Assembly (NCBI GenBank): GCA_002455955.1
Contig: DKLZ01000065.1
Location: forward strand, 1-21,756
Source of the DNA: Dehalococcoidia bacterium UBA6627
GTDB lineage: Bacteria; Chloroflexota; Dehalococcoidia; UBA2979
DNA: 21,756 nt
Direction: 5' to 3'
In this document: positions 1 to 8,800 of the stretch, in pieces
How the letters are laid out: the number at the start of each line of letters is the position of its first letter
Position numbering within the stretch: the first letter of the stretch is position 1
The notes under the pieces: generated by a model
Databases searched by the model: none
Seen by the model: the letters and a program-made list of their open reading frames with translations, nothing else
What the model was told of the DNA's origin: nothing
Position numbers and translations under genes: made by a program

Positions 1-53
1 AATACAGCAACGCTGATCGTGAGTCCGAGCGCAGCTGCGGCGATGAACTCCAT
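1..53 (-). CDS. N-terminal fragment of a divergent membrane or secreted protein
   Basis: Reading leftwards, an ATG at 53-51 opens a frame that stays open to the window edge and encodes MEFIAAAALGLTISVAV, a hydrophobic start. An AGGGGTG Shine-Dalgarno-like sequence lies 4 nt upstream of the ATG, which supports a real start. The first residues resemble the first helix of small membrane proteins such as an F-type ATPase c subunit, but 17 residues cannot decide this. It is transcribed away from the CcdA-like gene. Confidence 0.4.
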   Translation of the reverse strand, partial: MEFIAAAALGLTISVAV

Positions 54-109
54 CCGCACCCCTGATCATTCCGGCTGTCTATAGCGCACTATAAATGCTA
101 ACCGCGATG

Positions 110-117
110 CCACGTGG
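110..117. promoter_or_regulatory. Palindrome CCACGTGG in the divergent intergenic region
   Basis: A perfect 8-bp palindrome sits roughly mid-way between the two divergent starts. It extends to a 14-bp dyad (109-ish to 120) with one mismatched pair. Two TATA-rich hexamers (CTATAG, CTATAA) lie between it and the leftward gene. This could be an operator, but no known regulator binding site was matched. The rest of 54-182 shows no gene. Confidence 0.2.
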
Positions 118-215
118 GATACTACCGTCTGACAATACGTACTCAATCTTGAACGTTGATACTCACCAAGTTGTGAGAGAGGTTGCAGTTACTTGTTTGT
201 CGAGAGGTGGCACCG

Positions 216-1043
216 TTGACACCAGCGGAATCTTCAGAGGTACCACCAACGATTGAGTGTGTGAACCGTGACGATGTCGGATTCTGGACTCACGGTTATC
301 CACGTTCATTTGCTATAGGGGTAGCTTTCTCGGTTGCGTGGACTCCTTGTATCGGACCGATTTTGGGTGTCGTTTTAACTCTAGCTGCTACTTCGAACAC
401 GGCGGGCCAAGGCGCACTCCTGTTAACGTTCTACGCACTTGGCTTGGGTGTCTGGTTTATTGCTCTAGCCGTATTTTTCAGTTGGTTGTCACCACGATTA
501 CGCAAGATGCAGCCATATACGGGGAAATTGATGATCGCTGGTGGGGCGGTCTTTATTTTTGTTGGCGTTTTGATGTTGCTCGATGAGTTCAGTCGGCTCA
601 ACCGTTATTTCCAAAATTTTGGCTTTCTCTTCGATCAGACATCTTTGGTTGAAAAAGATTTGACTGATGGCATCAAGGGGAAGTTTGGACCGATGATTGC
701 GTTCTTCGGTGGGACTGCTTCATTCCTATCACCCTGCGTACTTCCGTTGGTACCTGTGTACCTCGTGAATATCGCCGGTGAATCAGTTTTGCGAGACGAT
801 TCGAACTCTACCGTCAGATGGCATCTTTTCATCCACTCGATGTCCTTTGTAATTGGTTTCACAGTCGTGTTCGCGTTTATTGGGGCCTCACTAGGATTTG
901 TTGGAAATTCGGTTCAGCAACACTCAGATACACTGACGCGAATCGGTGGTGTGTTATTGATCATTTTCGGCATGCAAATGTCAGGTTTGATTCGCGTTCC
1001 GTATTTTGATCGCAATTATCAGCTGCGCGAGGGCTGGAAATAG
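216..1043 (+). CDS. CcdA-like thiol:disulfide transmembrane protein with swapped halves
   Basis: CcdA/DsbD-type membrane proteins pass electrons from cytoplasmic thioredoxin to extracytoplasmic thiols, for cytochrome c maturation among other uses. Six hydrophobic segments are visible (about residues 30-57, 67-92, 104-122, 158-187, 203-230, 242-260 counting from TTG 216). Both hallmark motifs are present, WTPCIGP (Cys45) and FLSPCVLPLVP (Cys174), but in reverse order. In ordinary CcdA the SPCVLP helix is TM1 and the TPCIGP helix is TM4. Here the TM4-6 unit comes first, a linker with LNRYF follows, then the TM1-3 unit, and the protein ends in the usual TM3-TM4 loop. I chose TTG 216 because AGAGGTGG lies 5 nt upstream; an upstream in-frame TTG at 183 is possible but abuts its purine run. 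A stop at 174-176 and only 129 bp to the divergent gene rule out a missing N-terminal half. No thioredoxin partner gene is in view. Confidence 0.88.
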   Translation: MTPAESSEVPPTIECVNRDDVGFWTHGYPRSFAIGVAFSVAWTPCIGPILGVVLTLAATSNTAGQGALLLTFYALGLGVWFIALAVFFSWLSPRLRKMQPYTGKLMIAGGAVFIFVGVLMLLDEFSRLNRYFQNFGFLFDQTSLVEKDLTDGIKGKFGPMIAFFGGTASFLSPCVLPLVPVYLVNIAGESVLRDDSNSTVRWHLFIHSMSFVIGFTVVFAFIGASLGFVGNSVQQHSDTLTRIGGVLLIIFGMQMSGLIRVPYFDRNYQLREGWK

Positions 1044-1095
1044 GATCAATTTCTAAGCCGGCACAGCGAGTGCAAGTGTGAGGTAAGATCACTGT

Positions 1096-1542
1096 ATGGA
1101 TGCTGAATTCGACGTCAACCTAGCTGCGCTGCGTGAAGTGATAGACGAGGCAGACGTTTTTGTCGTGCGCTTCGACCGTATAGATCAACGATTACTTGTC
1201 GATGCACGTCAGAACGATGCCGGGGAAGTGTTCATTCAGGTTGTACCACCAGTGAATTCGGGTCGGGAGCGTTATCGATTCTTAGAGAAAGCTCGTCCGG
1301 GGATGTCCCCTCCAGAGCAGATCACTGTCTTCCAATGGAAGCAAAGTGTCCAGGTTTTGAAGAACTTGGGTCTGTGGAAGAGGCTTGAGGAACGTTTCTT
1401 TGAACTTGGAGGACTTGAGGCAGTTGAACAGGTAGGTCTCGCGTTCGAACGAGCATTCCAGTTAGAACGTGATGAGCTAGTTAGCGCGATTCGTGGAGGC
1501 GAAGGCTGGGAGACAGTCTGGGAACGTAGTGGCACGAGTTAG
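1096..1542 (+). CDS. Conserved-looking hypothetical protein, 148 aa
   Basis: I do not recognise a named family. The protein is soluble, with no signal peptide or membrane helix. The first half looks beta-rich (a VFVVRFDRID segment, LLVDARQND, then VFIQVVPPV). The middle has RYRFLEKARPG, and the second half is helical and charged with many Glu, Trp and Leu residues (roughly 75-145). Codon use matches the neighbours, and no competing frame is credible. GAGGT at 1080-1084 is 11 nt from the ATG, rather far for a ribosome site, and TAAGAT ends 6 nt before the ATG, so a leaderless message is an alternative. It lies 52 bp after the CcdA-like gene in the same direction and may be cotranscribed. Its function is unknown. 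Confidence 0.8.
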   Translation: MDAEFDVNLAALREVIDEADVFVVRFDRIDQRLLVDARQNDAGEVFIQVVPPVNSGRERYRFLEKARPGMSPPEQITVFQWKQSVQVLKNLGLWKRLEERFFELGGLEAVEQVGLAFERAFQLERDELVSAIRGGEGWETVWERSGTS

Positions 1543-1584
1543 ATAGCACGACTTCCTCGTAGTTATTCAAGACAGTTCAGAGCC

Positions 1585-1614
1585 GTTCGGAGCGCCATCT
1601 GATACGCTTCGAAC
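1585..1614 (+). terminator. Strong hairpin upstream of the threonine aldolase gene
   Basis: GTTCGGAGCG (1585-1594) and CGCTTCGAAC (1605-1614) pair over 10 bp with one G-U wobble around a 10-nt loop. The 3' flank is TCCCCTTAATTCATT, which is only moderately T-rich, so this is an atypical terminator for the 148-aa gene. Otherwise it is a leader hairpin for the threonine aldolase, whose ATG is 31 nt downstream. Confidence 0.45.
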
Positions 1615-1645
1615 TCCCCTTAATTCATTACGGTCGGAGTCGAAA

Positions 1646-2701
1646 ATGCCAGATAGAATCGACCTTCGATCTGACACGGTTACGATGCCCGTTCCTCCGA
1701 TGCTTGAGGCGATGGTAGCTGCTGACCTCGGTGACGATGTGCTCGATGATGATTCATCTGTGAAGGTGCTTGAGGCTGAAGCGGCCGCTGTTACTGGTAA
1801 AGAAGCAGCGCTTTTTTTGCCTAGTGGCACGATGGCAAATCTTGTGGCGCTTCTCACGCATTGTGGACGCGGTGATGAAGCGATTGTCGGATCTGAAGCC
1901 CATATTCTTCATCACGAAGGAATTGGCGCACCTGCCCTCGGCGGGATAAGTTTACGAACAGTGGCTAACGACAAGAATGGGCACATAGACGCAGACCAGG
2001 TGCGATCATCGATCAGAGAAGCAATTCCTGGCACTGCTGAGGGCATTCCACGCACGGCTCTTGTTTGTCTGGAAAACACACAGAATCGTTGTGGTGGTGC
2101 CGCAATCCCTGCAGCAGAAATGCGCGATATTGCAGAGGTGGCACATAATGCCGGAGCTTCTGTGCATGTCGATGGGGCTCGTATCTTTAATGCTGCAGTT
2201 GCGCTTGAAACGGATGCTGCGACGTTGCTTGAGAATGCGGATAGTGCCTCGTTCTGTTTCTCGAAAGGCCTTGGAGCACCAGTCGGCTCTGTGTTGACCG
2301 GATCGGTCGAATTTATAGATCGAGCACGACCTATCAGACGCCAGGTCGGCGGCGGGATGCGTCAATCAGGGATTCTTGCGGCGGCTGCTCAATACGCACT
2401 GGAACACCACGTAGAACGACTCAAGGATGACCACGTGAATGCGCGTCGTCTCGCCGACGGCCTCGTTTCGATTTCAGGGATAAAGCTCGCTGTATCCGAT
2501 ATTGCGACCAACATGGTGTTCTTTGAGCCAGAGGGGATCCAAGGTAGTGAATTGCAAGCATCACTGGCGGAGCGGGGTGTGCTGTGCAGTGGTACACCAA
2601 ATCGAATCCGAATGGTAACTCATTTGGATGTATCAGCCAGGCAAATTGAAGAAGCAATCGAGGTGGTGCGTGAAGTGGTCGCCACCCTAGCTAACGGATA
2701 A
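1646..2701 (+). CDS. ltaE: Low-specificity L-threonine aldolase (PLP enzyme)
   Basis: Aldolases of this fold-type I PLP family split L-threonine or L-allo-threonine into glycine and acetaldehyde in the cytoplasm, so they feed glycine and one-carbon metabolism. The 351-aa length is normal. Recognisable elements in order: IDLRSDTVT near the N terminus (5-13), the LGDDVLDDD substrate loop (28-36), LPSGTMANL (58-66) that binds the cofactor phosphate, GSEAHI with His86, ENTQNRCGG (143-151), HVDGARIFNAA with Asp176 that pairs with the PLP pyridine nitrogen, and the FSKGLGAPVGS loop with the Schiff-base Lys207. A Gly-rich GGGMRQSG segment follows. The ATG start fits the family's N terminus; only a weak CGGAG is seen upstream. 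Related beta-eliminating lyases share the fold, but the motifs fit aldolase best. Confidence 0.93.
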   Translation: MPDRIDLRSDTVTMPVPPMLEAMVAADLGDDVLDDDSSVKVLEAEAAAVTGKEAALFLPSGTMANLVALLTHCGRGDEAIVGSEAHILHHEGIGAPALGGISLRTVANDKNGHIDADQVRSSIREAIPGTAEGIPRTALVCLENTQNRCGGAAIPAAEMRDIAEVAHNAGASVHVDGARIFNAAVALETDAATLLENADSASFCFSKGLGAPVGSVLTGSVEFIDRARPIRRQVGGGMRQSGILAAAAQYALEHHVERLKDDHVNARRLADGLVSISGIKLAVSDIATNMVFFEPEGIQGSELQASLAERGVLCSGTPNRIRMVTHLDVSARQIEEAIEVVREVVATLANG

Positions 2702-2724
2702 ATATCATTCAAATACAAAGTAGC

Positions 2725-3474
2725 TTGTTATTTGCTATAGGTTTTCTAGTCGCTGTGTTGGTGGTTGCATGCAACAGTGCGACCCCGACTGCGCAGACTT
2801 CTCCAATCGTAACGAAAGTTCCGTTTATCGACGGTGAACGGTTGATGTATGAATTGGTCGATATAGATGGAGTTCTTATCGGTCATGGTGAACTTTCGGC
2901 GCATATTGAAGGGTCTCGTTTCATACTGACACAGAATTACAAGAGTGTTTCGAATGAAGTTCAGTCATCAGCAACTGACGTTACCGATCTGGCAGTCGAT
3001 TTGACCACACTTGCTCCGTTTGGAGCTCTGCGTGAGGCCCGGAGTTTGAATCGTGATGGAGAACAAGATCGTCAAGTGTGGGAATGGGGATATTCAAACG
3101 AAGGAGATGGCGATTTATTGACAATCACGAGTGTTGCCAATGGTGCGAATGATCGGGATGAACTTGAATTGCAGAGAAACTATTACGACAACGAATCTTC
3201 GTTGTGGCTTTGGCGGACGCTTGATTTTAATGAGGAATTAGATTTGAACTATGTTTCGGTGAATCCGATCGAGAACACTCAACAGACAGTTAATATTCAG
3301 ACTCCCGCGATTGAAACGATTGCAGTGCCTGCGGGCACATTCGAAGCTTGGCGATTGATCGTCCGTAACGGGCGCGCGATTCGGAGCGCCTGGATCAGCA
3401 TTGATTTGCCCCATCAGATTTTGCAGTGGGATAACGGCGACATAATTTTTCGTCTGGTAGATACGAATAACTAA
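2725..3474 (+). CDS. Putative lipoprotein of unknown function, about 249 aa
   Basis: The N terminus is a hydrophobic stretch ending in VVAC (Cys16 from the TTG start), a type II signal peptide and lipobox, followed by a Ser/Thr/Pro-rich linker. This predicts a membrane-anchored extracytoplasmic protein. The mature part is beta-rich. Its layout (PFIDGERLMYEL, then a Gly-containing strand pair, and near the C terminus VPAGTFEAWRLIV and a final LPHQILQW) recalls DUF3108-like domains, but that is a loose resemblance. The start is uncertain: no ATG or GTG precedes the signal peptide in frame, TTG 2725 lacks a clear Shine-Dalgarno, and the n-region would have no Lys or Arg. It begins 23 bp after the threonine aldolase stop and is probably cotranscribed. 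It converges on the minus-strand gene ending at 3550. Confidence 0.75.
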   Translation: MLFAIGFLVAVLVVACNSATPTAQTSPIVTKVPFIDGERLMYELVDIDGVLIGHGELSAHIEGSRFILTQNYKSVSNEVQSSATDVTDLAVDLTTLAPFGALREARSLNRDGEQDRQVWEWGYSNEGDGDLLTITSVANGANDRDELELQRNYYDNESSLWLWRTLDFNEELDLNYVSVNPIENTQQTVNIQTPAIETIAVPAGTFEAWRLIVRNGRAIRSAWISIDLPHQILQWDNGDIIFRLVDTNN

Positions 3475-3549
3475 TGCTGCAGGTGAATTGTAGGCCCCCG
3501 CAAAATCGATGTGGTGCATATTCTCGGATTTTGGTCTGGAGCCTATTTA

Positions 3550-4098
3550 CTAGGTTCGTGTGAAAGTGGAATTGAGTATCAGTGTGTCGATCTCGATCGT
3601 CTCGCGATTTGTGCAGAAATCATCTATTTCGCTGCCGCTTAGAAGTATCACTCCTCCAGCTCGGTATTGCTCCCGTTCCTCAATTGTTCGACCGGCCCAG
3701 CTTTCGCCAGGTAGATTGTTTACGGCATCAATTTGGCGTTCGATTTGCCATTCGAACACACCATCAATTTCTGGGATGGCAAACGCCCAAAGCGCGTCGG
3801 GAGTTGAGTGCGGAGGTTCTCGTTCTACTGAGATGGATACGCTCCACATGCCCTCGATAATGTGTGCAAGGCGCTCCATGACAAACTTCATGTGTGGTTC
3901 CGATGCAGCGAAGATTTCTAGACTGCCTTGGTTAGAGAGCCAGACCGCGGTGACAAGGTGGTTTGGTGATCGGCCTACGTGGCAGGCTGTAACTTCTTGT
4001 GAGTCAGCTAGCGTCGATGCAGCGTCCCATGCGTGCTCGAGTTCCTGTTGATCACTGTCTGATCGGAGCGTCGCAGTAATGATATGCACTACCGACAT
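3550..4098 (-). CDS. Hypothetical protein, 182 aa, distal gene of the ABC cassette
   Basis: This is a soluble protein with no signal peptide. Residues 1-95 have the beta-alpha-beta-beta spacing of ferredoxin-like dimeric alpha/beta-barrel (ABM/Dabb-type) domains: MSVVHIITATLR, a helix, VTACHVGRS, HLVTAVWLS, and a long helix near HMKFVMERLAHII. A second part follows (WAFAIPEID, a helix around 118-126, then EYRAGGVILLS), so it may hold two such domains. No catalytic or metal-binding pattern is evident, and I would not assign an enzyme activity. The ATG lies one base past the stop of the upstream ATPase gene, so translational coupling with the ABC genes is likely. A role linked to that transporter is inferred only from position. 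Confidence 0.72.
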   Translation of the reverse strand: MSVVHIITATLRSDSDQQELEHAWDAASTLADSQEVTACHVGRSPNHLVTAVWLSNQGSLEIFAASEPHMKFVMERLAHIIEGMWSVSISVEREPPHSTPDALWAFAIPEIDGVFEWQIERQIDAVNNLPGESWAGRTIEEREQYRAGGVILLSGSEIDDFCTNRETIEIDTLILNSTFTRT

Positions 4099-4099
4099 T

Positions 4100-4858
4100 T
4101 TATCGTTTTAGTACAGGTTCAATTGGTGAGTTATTTTGTTCAGATTCCTTCTTGATAGATCTGGCTCCTAGTTCGCTATCGCTGATCGCACCATCTTCCA
4201 TCTCGATGACACGGTCCACATGCTCGATTACGAAAGGGTCGTGAGTCGCAGTAATCACTGTTACACCTGAGTCTGCGACATTGCGCAATAATTCGAATAT
4301 CTGGGCACCTATGGTGGAATCGAGTTCACCTGTTGGCTCATCAGCAATCAACAGTGGCGGCGTGTTTGCTAGTGCCCGAGCGACAGCAATACGCTGCTGT
4401 TCACCGCCCGAGAGTTCATATGGCCGGTGATTTGCTCGCGATGTAAGTCCAACTTGTTCTAGCAGCTCTGCAGTGCGGAGATTACGTTCACTGGAATTTT
4501 TTCCGGCGATTCGGAGCGCTAGATCGATGTTCTCATTGGCTGATAGAAGCGGTAGAAGCCCGAACGACTGAAAGACGAATCCTATTGTGTGACGACGGAA
4601 ATTGGAAATTTGGCGATCGTTATAGTGTGTAATCTCTTCTCCGGCAATCATGATGGAACCGGCGTTAGGCCGATCGAGTCCGGCGATTAAGTTGAGTAGT
4701 GTAGTCTTACCTGAACCTGACCGCCCGACAATTGCGAGAAATTCTCCTTGAGCGACTTCGAGTGAAACATTCCTTACTGCATGCACAGGGACCCCAGCGG
4801 AATGGAATATGCGACTCGCGCTTTGCACTCGCACAATTGAGCTTTCGGAACTGATCAT
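4100..4858 (-). CDS. ABC transporter ATP-binding protein (LolD/MacB type)
   Basis: This ATPase powers an FtsX-type permease at the inner face of the membrane. From ATG 4858 (252 aa) all ATPase motifs are intact: Walker A GRSGSGKT (Lys51), Q-loop Gln97 in FVFQSFGLLP, signature LSGGEQQR (149-156), Walker B LLIADE (Asp173, Glu174) followed by PTGELD, and the switch His206 in ATHD. The PTGxLD and LLP-type Q-loop are typical of the LolD/MacB/FtsE branch. I prefer ATG 4858 to the upstream ATG at 4870: it has GGAAG 5 nt upstream and makes a classic ATGA 4-nt overlap with the stop of the preceding ATPase. The C-terminal 30 residues are polar and Lys/Glu rich. It probably forms a heterodimer with the adjacent ATPase. 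Confidence 0.93.
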   Translation of the reverse strand: MISSESSIVRVQSASRIFHSAGVPVHAVRNVSLEVAQGEFLAIVGRSGSGKTTLLNLIAGLDRPNAGSIMIAGEEITHYNDRQISNFRRHTIGFVFQSFGLLPLLSANENIDLALRIAGKNSSERNLRTAELLEQVGLTSRANHRPYELSGGEQQRIAVARALANTPPLLIADEPTGELDSTIGAQIFELLRNVADSGVTVITATHDPFVIEHVDRVIEMEDGAISDSELGARSIKKESEQNNSPIEPVLKR

Positions 4859-5766
4859 GATTGCTTCCATCGAGGCTGTTTTTTGGATGCTGATTGTTCA
4901 GGGTGCACTTCTACGTGGTCTTGGTTAATGTTCACGCGTGCGCGCCGGTCTATTCCTAACTGTTCCAAGTACTCGTGAGGTATTTGCAAGCGTCCCGATC
5001 GGTCTACTACCGAAAATTCCTCAGTGAACTCACCCTTGCCCTGTGAAAACTGAACATAACGTACGATTTCTGAACTCGTGCGGCCATCGCGCATAGCGAC
5101 GACTCGATCGACCCGGCTAGTGATTCCTCGGTCATGGGAAACGATTACAATCGTGACTCCCATCGACTCGTTCAAACGATGAAAAACCTGAAATACTTCG
5201 TCAGCAGTCGAGGTATCTAGTTCCCCGGTGGGTTCATCCGCTAATAGTAAAGGTGGACCGTTTGCGAGAGCGATGCCGATCGCAACTCGCTGTTGTTCGC
5301 CGCCTGAGAGCTCGACAGGACGTCGCTCTCGTTTGTGTATGAGGCCGATTTCCTCTAGGAGAAAATCGGCTCGGTCTCCTGCCTCATCGGGTGTGCGCCC
5401 TTCGAGAATCATTGGTACGGCGACATTTTGTCGCGCGTTCAGATAGGGGATTAGGTTGCGCGAGGTTTGCTGCCAAATAAATCCTACCTCGGAGCGTCGA
5501 TATGCAACTAGATCGTCATCAGTCATCGTGAGCAGGTCTCGTGAGCCAACCCTTACGCGACCTGCGGATGGTTGATCGAGACCCGACAAGATGTTGAGTA
5601 AAGTTGATTTGCCTGACCCCGATGCTCCGACGATCGCCATCATTTCACCTCGAGAAACACGCAAATCGAGGCCACGCAGAGCTACTACTTCTAAGTCCTC
5701 GGTCTTGTAGATCTTAAACAAGTCTTCACAGTGGATATATGTCTGTTCATCAGTTGTCGGGTTCAT
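4855..5766 (-). CDS. ABC transporter ATP-binding protein with C-terminal AbrB-like domain
   Basis: This is a second complete ATPase for the same permease. Walker A is GASGSGKST (Lys53), Q-loop Gln99/Gln100 in GFIWQQ, signature LSGGEQQR (153-160), Walker B LLLADE (Asp177, Glu178) with PTGELD, and switch His211 in VSHD. The usual LolD-like unit ends near residue 235. The 303-aa protein continues with about 65 residues, of which 247-289 look like a SpoVT/AbrB swapped-hairpin: EEFSVVDRSGRLQIPHEYL, then LGIDRRARVNI and HVEVHPE. The tail ends in a basic stretch (SKKQPRWKQS). In other proteins this fold dimerises and often binds DNA; here it might pair the ATPases or sense something. ATG 5766 has GGAGAA upstream. 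It sits 50 bp after the permease and overlaps the next ATPase by 4 nt. Confidence 0.93.
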   Translation of the reverse strand: MNPTTDEQTYIHCEDLFKIYKTEDLEVVALRGLDLRVSRGEMMAIVGASGSGKSTLLNILSGLDQPSAGRVRVGSRDLLTMTDDDLVAYRRSEVGFIWQQTSRNLIPYLNARQNVAVPMILEGRTPDEAGDRADFLLEEIGLIHKRERRPVELSGGEQQRVAIGIALANGPPLLLADEPTGELDTSTADEVFQVFHRLNESMGVTIVIVSHDRGITSRVDRVVAMRDGRTSSEIVRYVQFSQGKGEFTEEFSVVDRSGRLQIPHEYLEQLGIDRRARVNINQDHVEVHPEQSASKKQPRWKQS

Positions 5767-5816
5767 TGTTTGAATTCTCCACTATCTGGTTTACTCGATG
5801 CAATGGGTGCGTTTGC

Positions 5817-8800
5817 TTATGTGTCACCTATTCGGAGCGCACGATGCACGGCAAGGCGAAAGTACAATAGAACTACCCCTGTGATCGTTAGTAGAAACAC
5901 GACTCCAAGAATTCCCCATACTACGAAAACTTGTGGCCATGACACCGCCAATAAGAATGGCGGAATAACTTCACTTCCGCTCTCATCGGTACCTATGAAA
6001 CCCATCATGAGACGGCCGATTTGAAGCCCAACAAGTGTTCCGAGAGCCATCCCGGTCACGATGACAAAGATTTGCTCAACGAGTACTGCTGTGAATACTT
6101 GAAGCCGAGAAAACCCTAAAGTTTGGAGTATTGCGAATTCGAGTCCACGTTGTTGAGCGCTTAAGTATGAGTAGACGACGAATCCGATTCCAGAGAGAGC
6201 GAGGACAGCTCCAAATGAGATAGACAGAATTCCAGACCACCCAGCTGCCACCAGTGGATCCTGTTGCTGGACCAATAATTCTTTCTCGGCAGATATTTGT
6301 GTGAGAGGTTCGAACCTCTCCAAAGATTCAAGGGTTGTTTCTGGATCGGAGGTACGAAACCAAGCTTCGTTGTATCCGGTTCCTACATTAGCTTGAGCAG
6401 CTTGCGCGCTTTGGATTAGTCGATTCGCGTTAACAAGGGCAACTCCGGAACTCGATTCGTTTTGTTTGAAAGTAGGAAACAAGTTCAGTGTTCCAGAGAA
6501 AACAGCGCTGTGAATTCGGGAGGCTGCCAACAATGAAACAGGGTCTCCAGGCTCTAGTGCTAATAATGTCGCCGTTTTTTTTGAGAGGATGATATTGATT
6601 GGTTTCTCGTCATATTGTTCTCGAATCCCATGGATTTGTGACGATCGCTCAGCAGACTGCCATTCCAATAAAGCGGCGACTGATGCCCCGGGAGGAGCGT
6701 CAGTCGTTTTCCCTAAGAAATCGTTAGCCATTGTCTTGAGGAATCCGTTGATCGGTTCAAAGCGTGAATCCGTGAAATCGGCTACAAGGAAACTTTCGTC
6801 TCTGGAGGTATTATTCGCAGATATTTCGCATGCAGTAGCGGTTGTTGACTTCCTAGATACGTCCTGAGCGTTCTTCTCCGCCGGCATCTTGCATTGCGTA
6901 TGTTCTTCGCTTACGTAGAGTGAGCCCAATAAGACAGTGCCACTTGAACCGGCGATACGGCTTCCGGTTGTCAATCGAATGGCTTCGAGGGTAAGTGGAG
7001 AGGTTAGCGGATCACGGTCGAGAAATTGCCCATGGATGCCAGTTTGTTTACTTAGCGAAGTGCTGAAGAATCTCCACTCACTTACTACTTCATCATCTGG
7101 AGTAAGTTTACCGAAGTTGAATTCGCCAAGAACTCCGTTCGCATCGCGCAATATCAAAGCTGCAGAAATAGGACCTCGTATATTCGGAGCTTTCAACCAT
7201 ATTCCAGCCTCTTGAGCACTTTCTGGTATCGATATGCCTTCACGAATTGGCGGTTCGTTGGCTGACAAGGTGTTGACGATCTCATGGAGCATGATCGCCG
7301 AAAAGTCGTTACGCCAAAACGTTACTTCTTCGAAAAATTCGGGATCGACTCCGATTAGTTCGACGCGCTCGAATCGGCCGAGCATTTCAATGGTGCCTCC
7401 AGTGCGCATCACGGGCATACCTACTTCGGCCTCGATGGCTTGCACATGATGACGGAAAGTGTCGGGGCTTCCCTCAGGTATGGCTTGCATGTCAGCGGCA
7501 CGAATATCACTGCCGGTGAGGTAATACGCGCGTTCTTTGTATGATTGGTCGAGAGTGGCAGAAAAAGTTGCACCAAACATGCCAACCCCGGTAGCGAACA
7601 TCAGGAGTAATACCAAGCGGCTGTAGTGTCTCGGGTTACGAACTAGTGACCGAAGGCTGAACATAGCAGCGACACTGCCTGTTTGTTCAACTAACCAGGC
7701 AACGATTCGCAATAGCAGAGGGAAGAGTCTGAGAAATACAACGCCAACTGTAACCATGAATACAGCTGGTGTCGCAAGCAGGAACGGGTCAGCATGAGTG
7801 TCGCCGAACAGGTTTTCGGTGATGAGTGTTTCTTGTTGCGATAGTCGCCAGAAGATGATTGCTGCGAACAATACCAATGCAACGTCCATGTAGTAGCGTA
7901 GAAATCCAGGAGTCGGCTGCGGGCGTGCTAGGGCACGCTTAAATTCAACGATAGTGCGACGTGTTGCAAGCCAGGCAGGAAGAACCACTGCGGCGAATGC
8001 TATAAGTGCGCCTAACCCTGCAAGTGCATAGGCCTGACCGGACAAACTGACCTCCAAAAAGCCACCACCAGAGAGATCCGAGAAGGCAGGGGTTAGACCT
8101 AGTAAGGCAATTACCGAGGCCGCAAGTGGAGGCCCTACAACAATCGCGAGCGCAGCTAGTATTGCGCCTTCAATTCCGTATTGCGTAAGCAATTGTCCGG
8201 TAGTTGCCCCGCGACTCCGGAGCGTCACGATTTCAGTTGTCTGACGTTCGGCAACCATGGTGCTGACCATTACGAGGTAGTACGTCGCTATACCGCCGAT
8301 CTGGAGCAGCAAGATGAACAGGGGGATGCGAGTGAAGAACAATTTGTCGTCGAAGGTATGCAGTACCGACGTCAGTTCCGTGGTAGCTCGTGTTCGTTTT
8401 TCGGTTTGACTTATCTCTGCTTGCAGTCCGGTTAAACCGTCTGCTATTCGTGTGGCATTACGGGCACTTAATGATTCCAGCCGCACCTGAAAGATACTGT
8501 CATAGTCGACGGAGACTTCTGGAAAACGATGTGCGAGTACTCCAAAGAACGTGCTCTCCGGCACATGAAAGAGTACTGTGTCCCAAGTTCGAATTGGAGC
8601 GTCGACAGCATGTCTGTCACCCGCCCAGTAGCGATCTTCGGGGTCGTGAGCTTCAATGATTCCGACGATTAGCACAGGTAGAGGTGAGGCTTGCTCATCC
8701 CAAAAAGGAAACAAATCGAACGTGTCACCAACGGATATCCCGACAGTTTGTGCTGTGTTTGCGCCAACGGCAGCGATCAACGGCCCCTCTGATGCAGGAG

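Noticed and set aside
3491..3545. TAGGC...GCCTA inverted repeat between the convergent lipoprotein and 182-aa genes
   Set aside because: The arms are only 5 bp with a 45-nt loop, which is expected by chance.
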